Both the position numbers and the translations under genes were made by a program. A DNA stretch of 64,000 bases from the NCBI GenBank assembly GCA_000230955.3, contig CP007060.1, positions 1 to 64,000 on the forward strand. The letters run 5' to 3'. The stretch is from Halobacterium sp. DL1. Lineage in GTDB: Archaea; Halobacteriota; Halobacteria; Halobacteriales; Halobacteriaceae. Below the pieces are notes generated by a model, which was not told the origin of the DNA, did not search any database, and saw nothing but the letters and a program-made list of their open reading frames with translations. Shown here piece by piece: positions 53,304-61,747 of the stretch (position 1 is its first letter; every line of letters starts with the position of its first letter).

Positions 53304-55613
53304 TCACTCCTCGTCGCCGTGTATCGCCTTCCACACCGTCTGGTCGGTCACGGGCATGTCGAGATGCTGGACGCCGAACGGTTCGAGGGCGTCGACGATT
53401 GCGTTCACGACGGCCGGCGGGGCCGCGATGGTGCCGCCCTCGCCGATGCCCTTCACGCCGAGTTCGTTCCGGGGGCTCGGCGTCTCGGTCGTCCGGGTCT
53501 CGATGTCGGGCAGGTCCCCGGCCTTCGGGACGCCGTACTCCTGGAGGCCGGCAGTGTGGAGCGAGCCGTTCTCGCCGTAGACCGCGTGCTCGGAGCGGGC
53601 CTGCCCGATGCCCTGCGCGACGCCGCCGTGGATCTGGCCCTCGACGAGCGTCGGGTTCACCTGGACGCCGCAGTCGTCGTGGGCGACGTACCGTTCGACC
53701 TCGACCTCGCCGGTCTCCGGGTCGATGGCGACCACGGCGGCGTGCGCGCCGAACGGGTACGTCGAATCCTCGGCCTCGTAGAACGTCGTCGCCTCCAGGC
53801 CCGGGTCGGGGTCGCCGGCCCCGTACGCGGCGCTGGCGACGTCCGCGAGCGACACCGAGCGCCCCGGCGCGCCGCGAACGTGGCACTCGCCGTCGTCCAC
53901 GACCACGTCCTCGGGCGGCGCTTCGAGTTCGCTCGCCGCGGCCTCCCGCACTTTCTCGGCTACCTCGCGGGCGCTCTCCGCGACGGCGTTTCCGCCGACG
54001 ACGGTGCTGCGACTCCCGAACGTCCCCGTGCCCTGTGGCACCTGGTCGGTGTCGCCCTCGCTCACCGAGATGTCGTCGTAGGCGGCCCCGAGTTCGTCCG
54101 CGACGATCTGGGCGTACGTCGTCGCGTGTCCCTGGCCGTGGGAGTGCGTGCCCGCGTTCACTTGCACGCTCCCGTCCGGGTGGATGCGCACCACCCCGCT
54201 CTCGAAACCGCTGCCGGCGTCCTCCACGTGGAGTGCGACGCCGACACCCACGTAGCGGCCGTCGTCCCGTTCGACGGCGTCGAGAGCCCCGTCGAATGCG
54301 TCCACTACCTCGTCGAGCGCGCGCTCGTAGTCCCCGGAGTCGAGGGTCACGCCGGTCGCCGTCTCGTGTGGGAAGTCGTCCGCGTGGACGAGGTTCTGCC
54401 GGCGGAGCGCCACGGGGTCGACGCCGAGTTCGCGCGCCGCCGCGTCGACCAGGCGCTCGGTGACGTAGATGGCCTCCGGGCGGCCCGCGCCACGGTAGGC
54501 GTGGACGGGCGCGGTGTTCGTGAACACCACCGTCGTCTCGCAGTGGACCGCGGGCACGTCGTAGGCGTTCGGGAGCAGTCGCCCGTAACTCGCCGCTATC
54601 GCGGGTCCGACGTCGACGGCGTACGCCCCCGCGTTCGCCGTGGTGTCCGCCCGGATGCCGCGAATCGTGCCGTCGTCGTCCACGGCGAGTTCGGCGTGCG
54701 TTCGGTGGTCGCGGCCGTGGGTCCCGGCGCGACAGTTCCCGCTCCGCGTCGCCGTCCACTTCACGGGTCGGCCGAGCTGCATCGCCGCCCACGCCGTCAC
54801 CGCCTCCCCGGGGTACGGCCGGCCCTTGTGGCCGAACCCGCCGCCGACGTCCGGCGAGACGACTCGTACGTCGCTCTCCGCGAGGCCGAGGGCGTGTGCG
54901 AGGTTGCTCCGCTGGCCGTGGGGGTTCTGGCAGGCCACCGTCACCGTCAGCCGTCCGTCCGCGTCGTCTCGCCGCGCGAGCGCCGCTCGGGGCTCCATCG
55001 CCGTCGGGAGTACGCGATTGTTCTCGAGGTCCAGTTCGACCACGCGGTCGGCGGCCGCGAACGCCGCGTCCGTGGCCGCCTCGTCCCCGACGTCACCGCG
55101 AACCGCGACGTTGTCCGCCGCGTCCTCGAACAGTGCGGTCGCGTCCGGGTCGGTGGCTGCCTCGGGGTCGACCTCCACGTCGAGGGCGTCGTAGCTCACG
55201 GAAACGTCGCTGGCCGCGGCGCTTGCGGCGTACCGGCTCTCGGCGACCACGGCGGCGACCGGCTGGCCGTCGTAGCGCACGCGGCCGTCCGCCAGCACCG
55301 GCTGCCCGGGCGGGTCGAAGTCGAGGGGCGAGGTGGCCACCGGGAGGCGACCCGGCGCGTCCGACGCCTCGACGTCCTCCCACGTGTACACGGCGAGGAC
55401 GTCGTCGCGTTCGAGTGCGCTGCTCGCGTCGACGTCCTCGACGCTGGCGTGGCCGCGCTGACTCCGAACGAACGCGAGGTACGCCTGGCCGGGGGCGTCC
55501 AGGTCGTCGGTGTACGCCGCGTTCCCGGTGACGAGCGCGGCGTCCTCCCGGCGCGCCACTCGCTCGCCGACCAGTCCGTCCGGCTCGCGGGCGTCGGGGT
55601 CGCGGTCTGACAT
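53304..55613 (-). CDS. Xanthine dehydrogenase/CoxL-like molybdenum hydroxylase large subunit
   Basis: The 769-residue protein binds molybdopterin cytosine dinucleotide and hydroxylates a substrate such as a purine or aldehyde. It has GRARREDAALVTG-like entry residues, the PTAMEPRAAL motif, the AYRGAGRPEA sequence that marks CoxL form II relatives rather than true CO dehydrogenase, and GVKGIGEGGT with the catalytic glutamate near the end. No FAD or iron-sulfur subunit lies beside it. The ATG at 55613 is preferred to a much earlier frame. Confidence 0.9.
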   Translation of the reverse strand: MSDRDPDAREPDGLVGERVARREDAALVTGNAAYTDDLDAPGQAYLAFVRSQRGHASVEDVDASSALERDDVLAVYTWEDVEASDAPGRLPVATSPLDFDPPGQPVLADGRVRYDGQPVAAVVAESRYAASAAASDVSVSYDALDVEVDPEAATDPDATALFEDAADNVAVRGDVGDEAATDAAFAAADRVVELDLENNRVLPTAMEPRAALARRDDADGRLTVTVACQNPHGQRSNLAHALGLAESDVRVVSPDVGGGFGHKGRPYPGEAVTAWAAMQLGRPVKWTATRSGNCRAGTHGRDHRTHAELAVDDDGTIRGIRADTTANAGAYAVDVGPAIAASYGRLLPNAYDVPAVHCETTVVFTNTAPVHAYRGAGRPEAIYVTERLVDAAARELGVDPVALRRQNLVHADDFPHETATGVTLDSGDYERALDEVVDAFDGALDAVERDDGRYVGVGVALHVEDAGSGFESGVVRIHPDGSVQVNAGTHSHGQGHATTYAQIVADELGAAYDDISVSEGDTDQVPQGTGTFGSRSTVVGGNAVAESAREVAEKVREAAASELEAPPEDVVVDDGECHVRGAPGRSVSLADVASAAYGAGDPDPGLEATTFYEAEDSTYPFGAHAAVVAIDPETGEVEVERYVAHDDCGVQVNPTLVEGQIHGGVAQGIGQARSEHAVYGENGSLHTAGLQEYGVPKAGDLPDIETRTTETPSPRNELGVKGIGEGGTIAAPPAVVNAIVDALEPFGVQHLDMPVTDQTVWKAIHGDEE

Positions 55614-55742
55614 GGCCTTGGGTTGGGGGCCGTCACTGAAGGCTGTTTCCTGAACTGGATTCGAGGCGCAGCCGCCAGCGGACGGTCCCGCACGTCGGCC
55701 GGCAGCGGCACGTTCAACCCGCTCGCGCCCATAGCCCCGCTC

Positions 55743-56177
55743 GTGTCCACCGTCCACGCCACGCGAGGGCTCGTCGACGTCCTCTGTGAACTCGCAGCGG
55801 ACGCCGACCCGGAGTCGCTGTCGGTGCGACTCGCAGCCACGCCGGCAGGCGACCTCCGGCCCTTGGACGGCGCGCTCACCGGCCTCGAGCCGGAAACGCC
55901 GGTGCTCTCGGATTTCTACTTCCCCGAGGCCGGCGACGCGCTCACCAACGTCTTCGGGGTGGACCTCGCGACCCCGACCGGCCAGACGGCCGGCCGGTTC
56001 GCGTCCCACCCCGACGGCAACCCGGACGTCGCCGTCACGGACGACCTGCACGCCCAGCTGCTCGTCGCCGTGCCACCGTGGAAGACGGGGAACGTCCGCG
56101 CGTACGACCGCAACGGCACCGCTCGCGACCTGGTGCTGGTCGACGCGGAACCTCCGGAACCGGACGCGCTGGGCTGA
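55743..56177 (+). CDS. Conserved haloarchaeal protein of unknown function
   Basis: The 144-residue protein contains HATRGLVDVLCELAADADPE, PVLSDFYFPEAG and RFASHPDGNPDVAVTDDLHA and ends Pro-rich. I recognise its general look from other haloarchaea, but no function. The GTG start at 55743 is chosen because the upstream codons lie in the region before the divergent hydroxylase. It is the only plus gene between ffh and ftsY and its stop is 4 bp from the ftsY stop. Confidence 0.72.
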   Translation: MSTVHATRGLVDVLCELAADADPESLSVRLAATPAGDLRPLDGALTGLEPETPVLSDFYFPEAGDALTNVFGVDLATPTGQTAGRFASHPDGNPDVAVTDDLHAQLLVAVPPWKTGNVRAYDRNGTARDLVLVDAEPPEPDALG

Positions 56178-56180
56178 CCG

Positions 56181-57380
56181 TCAGTCGGCCAGCAGGTCCT
56201 CGACCATCGCCTCGGGGTCGAACTTCTGGAGGTCGTCGTACCCCTGTCCGGTGCCCAGGAAGAGAATCGGCTTGCCGGTGACCTGCGCGACGGAGATGGC
56301 GGCGCCGCCCTGGCTGTCGGCGTCCGCCATCGTCAGAATCGTGCCGTCGACGGACGCCGCTTCGTCGAACTCGCGGGCGCGGTTGACCGCGTCCTGGCCC
56401 GCCACCGCCTCGTCGACGAACAGCGTGAGGTCGGGGTCGACGACGCGGCCGAGCTTCTCCAGCTGGCTCATCAGGTCGTTCGACGTGTGCAGGCGGCCCG
56501 CCGTGTCGCCGAGCACGACGTCGACGTCGTTGGCCTCGGCGTACTCCACGGCGTCGTAGATGACCGCCGTCGGGTCGCCGCCCTGCTCGTGGCGGATGAG
56601 CTTCAGCCCGAGGTTGTCGGCGTGTTCCTGTATCTGCTCGTTCGCGCCGGCGCGGTACGTGTCGCCGTTCGCCAGCACGGTCGAGTAGCCGCGGTCCTCG
56701 AGGTACTTCCCGAGTTTCGCGATGGAGGTCGTCTTCCCGACGCCGTTGACGCCCGTGAAGACGACGGTGACTGGTTTCTCGGCGGTCGCGATGGCCTCGT
56801 CGAAGTCGAAGTGCCCCACGTCGATGACCGACAGCAGGGCGTCACGGAGCGCATCCTCGACGAGTTCGTCGGTGCTCTCCGTGAACTTCCGCTCGGCGCC
56901 GACGAGGTCCTCGCGGATGGTCTCGACGATTTCGTCGGCGACGCTCATCTCCACGTCGCTCTCCAGGAGCGCGAACTCCAGTTCCCGGAGCGGTTCCTCG
57001 AGGTCGTCCTCGTGGATTTTGACGCGCCCCTTCGCGAACGAGGTGGCGGAACTCAAGAAGCCGCCGGAGTCGTCGTCGCTCTCTTCGGCATCGTCCGCAG
57101 GAGTGTCGTCCGACTCGCCCGCGTCCGCATCGGCTGCGGAGTCGGCGTCCGCGTCTGCGTCGGTGGACGCCTCGGGTTCGTCCGCTTCCGCGGTCGCCGC
57201 CGGCTCCTCGACGGATTCGTCGTCCGTGGTTCCCGGGGCCGCGTCGGTGTCCGCTGCGGCTGCCTCGGCGTCCTCCGGCGCTGCCGCTTCCTCGTCGTCG
57301 AGTTCTTCCGCGTTCTCCTCGGCGACCTCCTCTGCGTCCTCCCGGAAGTCCGAGAGTTTGTCCTTCAGACCGTCGAACAT
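56181..57380 (-). CDS. ftsY: Signal recognition particle receptor FtsY
   Basis: It docks the SRP-ribosome complex at the membrane. The 399-residue protein has a long acidic A domain (about 15-115, runs of Ala, Asp, Glu), then the N domain and a GTPase domain with GVNGVGKTTSIAKL (about 205-218), GDTYRAGANEQ, GDTAGRLHTSNDLM and TMADADSQGG. The closest stop to the start of pfdA is 4 nt away. Confidence 0.96.
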   Translation of the reverse strand: MFDGLKDKLSDFREDAEEVAEENAEELDDEEAAAPEDAEAAAADTDAAPGTTDDESVEEPAATAEADEPEASTDADADADSAADADAGESDDTPADDAEESDDDSGGFLSSATSFAKGRVKIHEDDLEEPLRELEFALLESDVEMSVADEIVETIREDLVGAERKFTESTDELVEDALRDALLSVIDVGHFDFDEAIATAEKPVTVVFTGVNGVGKTTSIAKLGKYLEDRGYSTVLANGDTYRAGANEQIQEHADNLGLKLIRHEQGGDPTAVIYDAVEYAEANDVDVVLGDTAGRLHTSNDLMSQLEKLGRVVDPDLTLFVDEAVAGQDAVNRAREFDEAASVDGTILTMADADSQGGAAISVAQVTGKPILFLGTGQGYDDLQKFDPEAMVEDLLAD

Positions 57381-57384
57381 GCCC

Positions 57385-57846
57385 TTATTCGCCGTTCTGC
57401 TGCTGCTCCTGGGCCTGCATCTGCTGCTGCATCATCTGCTGCTGGGCCTGCTGAGCCTGCTGTTCGAGCGAGGACTGCTCCTCCTCGACCGTCGAAATCT
57501 CCTCGCGCACGTCGTCGATCTGGTCGTCGACGGCGTCCTTGCGCTCCTCGAGCACGTCGACGGCGTCGTCGCTGGACTGCTCCGCAGCGTAGCCGCCGCC
57601 GAGGCTGACAACGACCTCGTCGATGTCCTGGATCTCGGCGCGCACGTAGGCGTCGCCGCCGAGGGGGACCTGCACCGTCGACCCCGTCTCGAGGACGTCG
57701 AGGGCCTCCTTGGCCTCCTCGATTTCGGCCTTCTCGGCCTGGAGCGCTTCGATGTCGTTCTCAAGCTCCTCTTTCTCCTCCTCGAGGGCCTGAATTTCCT
57801 GGGACAACTGCTGCAACTGCTGTTGACCGCCGCCTCCAAGACTCAT
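57385..57846 (-). CDS. pfdA: Prefoldin alpha subunit
   Basis: It forms the prefoldin chaperone that hands nascent proteins to the thermosome. The 153-residue protein is a long coiled coil (about 8-50 and 85-135) with a central beta region (VQVPLGGDAYVRAEIQDIDEVVVSLGGGY). The C terminus is Gln-rich, unusual for the family. It precedes ftsY in one operon. Confidence 0.93.
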   Translation of the reverse strand: MSLGGGGQQQLQQLSQEIQALEEEKEELENDIEALQAEKAEIEEAKEALDVLETGSTVQVPLGGDAYVRAEIQDIDEVVVSLGGGYAAEQSSDDAVDVLEERKDAVDDQIDDVREEISTVEEEQSSLEQQAQQAQQQMMQQQMQAQEQQQNGE

Positions 57847-57953
57847 GGGGGAAAATCGGAGAGCGAGCGGGAAGTATCTTCCCTTCCCAGGACTCGTGTC
57901 GCCGCGCCGACGCCGGCAAACACTGACAACCCGGGACGACGAACGGCGGCAGT

Positions 57954-58658
57954 GTGCCCCCCGACGACGACCCCATCGCGGAGGACGCCTACGACGAACT
58001 CGCCGACGAGTACGACGAGGACGTGAAGTCGAACGCGTACAACGCCCACCTCGAGTTCCCGGCGACTAGTTCGCTCGTCCCGGACGTGGAGGGCAAACAG
58101 ATCCTCGACGCTGGCTGTGGCACGGGCGTCTACACGGCGTGGCTGCTCGACCAGGGCGCCGACGTCGTCGGCGTCGACGTGAGCGAGGCGATGCTGGCCC
58201 GAGCCAGGGAGAACACCGGCGGCCGGGCGGACCTCCAGAGAGCCGACCTCGGAGCGCCGCTGCCGGTCGCCGAGGACTCCTTCGACGGCGTCCTCAGCGC
58301 GCTCGCCCTCGACTACGTCGAGCAGTGGGAGGCTCCGCTCTCGGAGTTCGCGCGGCTGGTGCGACCGGGTGCCTTTCTCGTCTTCTCGGTCGCCCACCCA
58401 CTGGACGTCTTCGAGGAGGGCGGGGAGTCGAACTACTTCGCGGTCGAACGCCAGACGAAGGAGTGGGCGGTCGACGTGCCGTACTACCGCCGGCCGTTCT
58501 CGGCGGTCGTCGAGCCACTGCTCGACGCCGGGTTCGACCTGGAGCGCGTCGTCGAACCCCAGCCCACCGAGGCGTTCAGAGAACTGCGGCCGGAGCGCTA
58601 CGAGAAGGAATCGCGGAATCCCGTCTTTCTCTGCGTTCGGGCGCGGCTGGCGGAGTGA
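57954..58658 (+). CDS. SAM-dependent methyltransferase
   Basis: The 234-residue class I enzyme has motif I LDAGCGTGVYTAWLL (about 50-64), DVSEAMLARARE and a motif IV DSFDGVLSALALDYV. Its substrate is unknown. It uses GTG at 57954. It lies on the plus strand between pfdA and eif6, interrupting an otherwise minus-strand block. Confidence 0.88.
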   Translation: MPPDDDPIAEDAYDELADEYDEDVKSNAYNAHLEFPATSSLVPDVEGKQILDAGCGTGVYTAWLLDQGADVVGVDVSEAMLARARENTGGRADLQRADLGAPLPVAEDSFDGVLSALALDYVEQWEAPLSEFARLVRPGAFLVFSVAHPLDVFEEGGESNYFAVERQTKEWAVDVPYYRRPFSAVVEPLLDAGFDLERVVEPQPTEAFRELRPERYEKESRNPVFLCVRARLAE

Positions 58659-58679
58659 GTGCCGGGAGAAACCGCTCCG

Positions 58680-59345
58680 TCAGTCGATGTAGCCGAGGGC
58701 GTCGTCGATGCGGCCGAGCTCCGGGCCGGTGGTGTCCTGCCCGACGACGTAGCCGTTCTCGTTGGCGACCAGACCGGAACCGACGAGCGGCGCGCCGTAG
58801 TTGATGGTGCCGATGTCCGCGTGGACGCCGAGGGCGTCCTCGATAGCGTCGAGTTCGTCGTCCGTGGACTTCGGGTGGCAGAGCACGCCGTCGTTCGTCG
58901 CGACGGCGGCGGTGCCGACGGTGTTGACGCCCGCGAGGCGGCCGCGGGTCACGGGCACGTCGAGGGCGTCTTCGACGGCCTCCACGGCGTCCCGGGTGAG
59001 TTCGGAGTGGACGTAGGCGCCGTTGTCGTTGGCGACGACGACGTTCCCGGCGGCGTTGACGCGGCCGGGGAGTTCGCCGACGGTCACGCCCACCTGGTCG
59101 TCGATGCGGTCGAGTTCGCGCTGCCGGACGCGGCCGCTGACGAGCAGTCCGTTGCCGTTACCGGCGACCAGTGAGCCGACGGTCGTCGACCCGCCGATGG
59201 TCGTCTCTACGGCGGGGACGCCGAGTTCGTCGGCCACGTCCGCGGTCAGGTCGTCGTCGAGGTCCTGTCTGAGGAGGACGCAGTCGTCGGTGGCGCGGGC
59301 GAACACACCGACGTACGGGGACCCGATGAAAGCAGCGCGTAGCAA
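58680..59345 (-). CDS. eif6: Translation initiation factor 6
   Basis: It binds the large ribosomal subunit and keeps subunits apart. The 221-residue protein has the pentein fold's repeated pattern, with [14 protein letters not shown] near the start, [16 protein letters not shown] and TNDGVLCHP further on. The start is TTG: the in-frame codon two positions upstream is the rpl31e stop, and no ATG or GTG occurs before conserved residues. The gap after rpl31e is 3 bp. Confidence 0.95.
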   Translation of the reverse strand: MLRAAFIGSPYVGVFARATDDCVLLRQDLDDDLTADVADELGVPAVETTIGGSTTVGSLVAGNGNGLLVSGRVRQRELDRIDDQVGVTVGELPGRVNAAGNVVVANDNGAYVHSELTRDAVEAVEDALDVPVTRGRLAGVNTVGTAAVATNDGVLCHPKSTDDELDAIEDALGVHADIGTINYGAPLVGSGLVANENGYVVGQDTTGPELGRIDDALGYID

Positions 59346-59348
59346 ACT

Positions 59349-59627
59349 TTACTCTTCGAGTTCGGCTTCGACGACCGTCTCGCCGTCCTCGACGAAGCGG
59401 GCGGCGTGGACGCGGAGCTTCCGCGGCGGGTTCTTCTGGCCCTTGTCCCAGACCGCCTCGTTGATGGAGGGGTCGAGGCGGACCTCGTCGTTCTCGACGG
59501 CGAAGTGCTTCGCGAGGTGCTCGCGCACGATGGTCATCGCCTGCCCGGCCTGCTCGTGCTTTGGCACCTTCGTCACGTCGCGGAGCGGTACGGTGACGAT
59601 GCGCTCCTCGAAGTCGCTGGCACTCAT
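59349..59627 (-). CDS. rpl31e: Ribosomal protein L31e
   Basis: The 92-residue large-subunit protein has ERIVTVPLRDVTKVPKHEQA at the start and the conserved AMTIVREHLAKHFAVENDEVR segment, with VRLDPSINEAVW following. The start ATG overlaps the rpl39e stop (TAATG). It belongs to the rpl39e-rpl31e-eif6 operon conserved in archaea. Confidence 0.96.
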   Translation of the reverse strand: MSASDFEERIVTVPLRDVTKVPKHEQAGQAMTIVREHLAKHFAVENDEVRLDPSINEAVWDKGQKNPPRKLRVHAARFVEDGETVVEAELEE

Positions 59628-59779
59628 TATTCGTCGGTGTCGTTACGCCGCCAGTTGCGGCGCTTCGGGTTTCGCTGGACCTCACGGTTCGTCTTCATCA
59701 TGACCCACGCCGGCACGCGGCTGTTCTGCCGCTCGAGCTTCGCCAGGCGCTTCTTCTTCGCCTTCGACTTCTTGCCCAT
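59627..59779 (-). CDS. rpl39e: Ribosomal protein L39e
   Basis: The 50-residue basic protein begins [20 protein letters not shown] and ends with the family pattern [17 protein letters not shown]. It lines the peptide exit tunnel. A TATA-like ggttttaacg (59804-59813) lies 29 nt before the ATG, so it leads the operon as a leaderless message. It is shorter than common gene-length cut-offs. Confidence 0.95.
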   Translation of the reverse strand: MGKKSKAKKKRLAKLERQNSRVPAWVMMKTNREVQRNPKRRNWRRNDTDE

Positions 59780-59832
59780 AGTACCCGCTTCTACCCTCGC
59801 CGACGTTAAAACCTTGTTCTTCTGTGGCCGGC

Positions 59833-60390
59833 TCAGAGACGCACTGCGCGCACCGTCTCGTAGTTCGGTCCGTCGGCTGTGAGCCTGCTCTCCGTGAGCC
59901 GGACCGCCGAGACGCGCACCGTCCCGACCGTAGGGTCGCGCTCGCGGACGACGTCCTGGACGAGTTCCTTCCCGCCGGCGTGCTCCATCCGCGCGAGCGT
60001 GACGTGTGGCGTGAACTCGTGGTCCTCCCGGCCGAAGCCGTGTTCCTGCACGAACTCCCGCTCGATGGCCTCGTGGAGCCGTGTCAGCTCTGCACTGCCG
60101 TCGCCGACGCCGAGCCACACCACGGAGATGTACTCCAGACTCGGGAAGACGCCCAGCCCCTCGAAGGTGGCCTCGAACGGCTCGACGTCCGCCCGTTCGA
60201 CGGCAGTCTCCAGGGCGTCACCGACCGCCTCGACACGGGTGTCCGGGACGTCGCCGAGGAACTTCAGCGTGACGTGGGCCTGCTCGGGGTCCACGAAGTT
60301 CAGCCCGCTCGCACCCGCGAGTTCCTCTTGTACGTCTGCCACCGCGTCGGCGAGCGCGTCGGGCAGGTCGACGCTGACGAACAGCCGCAT
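59833..60390 (-). CDS. thpR: RNA 2',3'-cyclic phosphodiesterase (2'-5' RNA ligase family)
   Basis: The 185-residue protein has both 2H motifs, HVTLKF (about 40) and HVTLAR (about 129), as expected for ThpR. It opens 2',3'-cyclic RNA ends, perhaps in tRNA splicing. The start ATG at 60390 begins [10 protein letters not shown], the family start. TATA-like ggttaaggg lies before it (about 60412-60420). It is divergent from the TPR gene. Confidence 0.93.
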   Translation of the reverse strand: MRLFVSVDLPDALADAVADVQEELAGASGLNFVDPEQAHVTLKFLGDVPDTRVEAVGDALETAVERADVEPFEATFEGLGVFPSLEYISVVWLGVGDGSAELTRLHEAIEREFVQEHGFGREDHEFTPHVTLARMEHAGGKELVQDVVRERDPTVGTVRVSAVRLTESRLTADGPNYETVRAVRL

Positions 60391-60445
60391 ACCCCCACGT
60401 TCGGCGTGCGTTGCCCTTAACCACCCGCCTCTCGTATCCGCTCGC

Positions 60446-61180
60446 ATGACCGACCGAGAGGACCACGACCACGACTTCTCCGAGGGGCAGGGGTTCGACG
60501 ACCCCTACGAGGGGTTCGACCTCGACCCGCCGGAGCTCGAAGTCGACCCGTCGCAGGTCGACCCCGTCGACACGCGCGTCGTCACTGACTCGCTCGACGA
60601 ACGCATCACGCAGAACGACGACGTCGACGCCGACGAACTCGTCGACGTCGGCCTCAGCTACCTCGGCATCAACCGCCACGAGCAGGCCGCCGACGCCTTC
60701 GAGCGCGCCGCCCGCTTCACCGACGACGAGGACCTCGAGCAGGAGGCGTGGGTGAACAAGGGCATCGCTCACGGCCAGATGGAGGAGTGGGACGACGCCG
60801 TCGGCGCCCACCGCGAGGCGCTGTTCGTCGCCGAGGACGGCGACTTCGAGGCCGAGGCCCACACGAACCTCGCGTACGCGCTCTGGGAACTCGGCGAGGA
60901 CGAGCAGGCCTACGACCACGCCGAGAAGGCCGTCCGCGCGAACGAGCGCCTCCCGCAGGCGTGGTACAATCTCGGCTTCATCGAGAACGAGAGCGCCCGC
61001 CACGAGCAGGCCCTCGACGCCCTCGACAACGCCATTCGCCTGGGCTTCCAGCAGGCCGACGTCTACGAGGAGAAGACCCGCGCCCTCGAGGCGCTCGGCC
61101 GCGACGAGGAGGCCCAGCAGGTCGCCGAACACGCCGAGGAACTCCGCGAGGCCAAGGAGCGCGACCTCGTCCAGGAATGA
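60446..61180 (+). CDS. TPR repeat protein
   Basis: The 244-residue acidic protein has an Asp/Glu-rich N terminus (1-60) and about five tetratricopeptide repeats (about 65-235; DVGLSYLGINRHEQAADAFERA, then QAWYNLGFIENESARHEQAL). It is a scaffold for protein contacts; the partner is unknown. It overlaps the DUF424 gene by 4 nt. Confidence 0.9.
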   Translation: MTDREDHDHDFSEGQGFDDPYEGFDLDPPELEVDPSQVDPVDTRVVTDSLDERITQNDDVDADELVDVGLSYLGINRHEQAADAFERAARFTDDEDLEQEAWVNKGIAHGQMEEWDDAVGAHREALFVAEDGDFEAEAHTNLAYALWELGEDEQAYDHAEKAVRANERLPQAWYNLGFIENESARHEQALDALDNAIRLGFQQADVYEEKTRALEALGRDEEAQQVAEHAEELREAKERDLVQE

Positions 61181-61467
61181 TCCTCACGGAGCGCCGGACC
61201 GACCGCGGACTGCTCGTCACCGTCTGCGACGCGGACGTGCTCGGCGAGACGTTCGAGAACGGCGAGGTCGAGTTCACGGTCAACGAGGAGTTCTACGGCG
61301 GCGACGAGGCAGACGAGGCAGCCGTCCGGGACTCACTCGCCCGCGCGAACGTAGCCAACCTCGTCGGCGGCGGCGTGGTGGACATCGCTATCGAGGAGGG
61401 GTACGTCGAGGAGGGCAACGTCCTCGACCTCGACGGCACCGTTCACGCGCAGTTCATGCGGCTGTAG
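61177..61467 (+). CDS. DUF424 family protein
   Basis: The 96-residue protein has the DUF424 pattern ILTERRTDRGLLVTVCDADVLGETF and the ending DGTVHAQFMRL. Family members are conserved in archaea; the function is not established. It is translationally coupled (ATGA) to the TPR gene. Confidence 0.87.
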   Translation: MILTERRTDRGLLVTVCDADVLGETFENGEVEFTVNEEFYGGDEADEAAVRDSLARANVANLVGGGVVDIAIEEGYVEEGNVLDLDGTVHAQFMRL

Positions 61468-61508
61468 TCGCTGTTCTTCTGGAGTCCTGAATCGGAGCCG
61501 ACTACGTG

Positions 61509-61610
61509 TAGAAAGCCCCGACCGCCTCGACTCGGGGGACTTGCTGCGCGCTCTCCCTGCGGTCGAGTGCTTGCGTCGTCCGCCAGCGCCGAGGCGGTCG
61601 CCCCTTTCAG
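61509..61610. mobile_element. MITE-like long hairpin element
   Basis: GAAAGCCCCGACCGCCTCGA (61511-61530) is mirrored by the complement at 61590-61608 (CGAGGCGGTCGCCCCTTTC), with a few mismatches over about 20 bp, enclosing an insert of about 60 bp with its own GGTCGAGT-like block. No gene is inside. It resembles non-autonomous ends of IS200/IS605-type elements, but could be a structured RNA. Interval 61468-61747 has no gene. Confidence 0.5.
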
Positions 61611-61747
61611 TCCCACCCTCTCGGACGTCGAGTGAGGCTGGAACGCGTCGGCTGCCGGGTCGCAGCGAGCGACGTCGTAGTTCGGGATAGGCTCCATCTT
61701 CCCCGGCACCGAAGGACAGTTGAAGCCACGCTCCCTACTTCCCGGCA

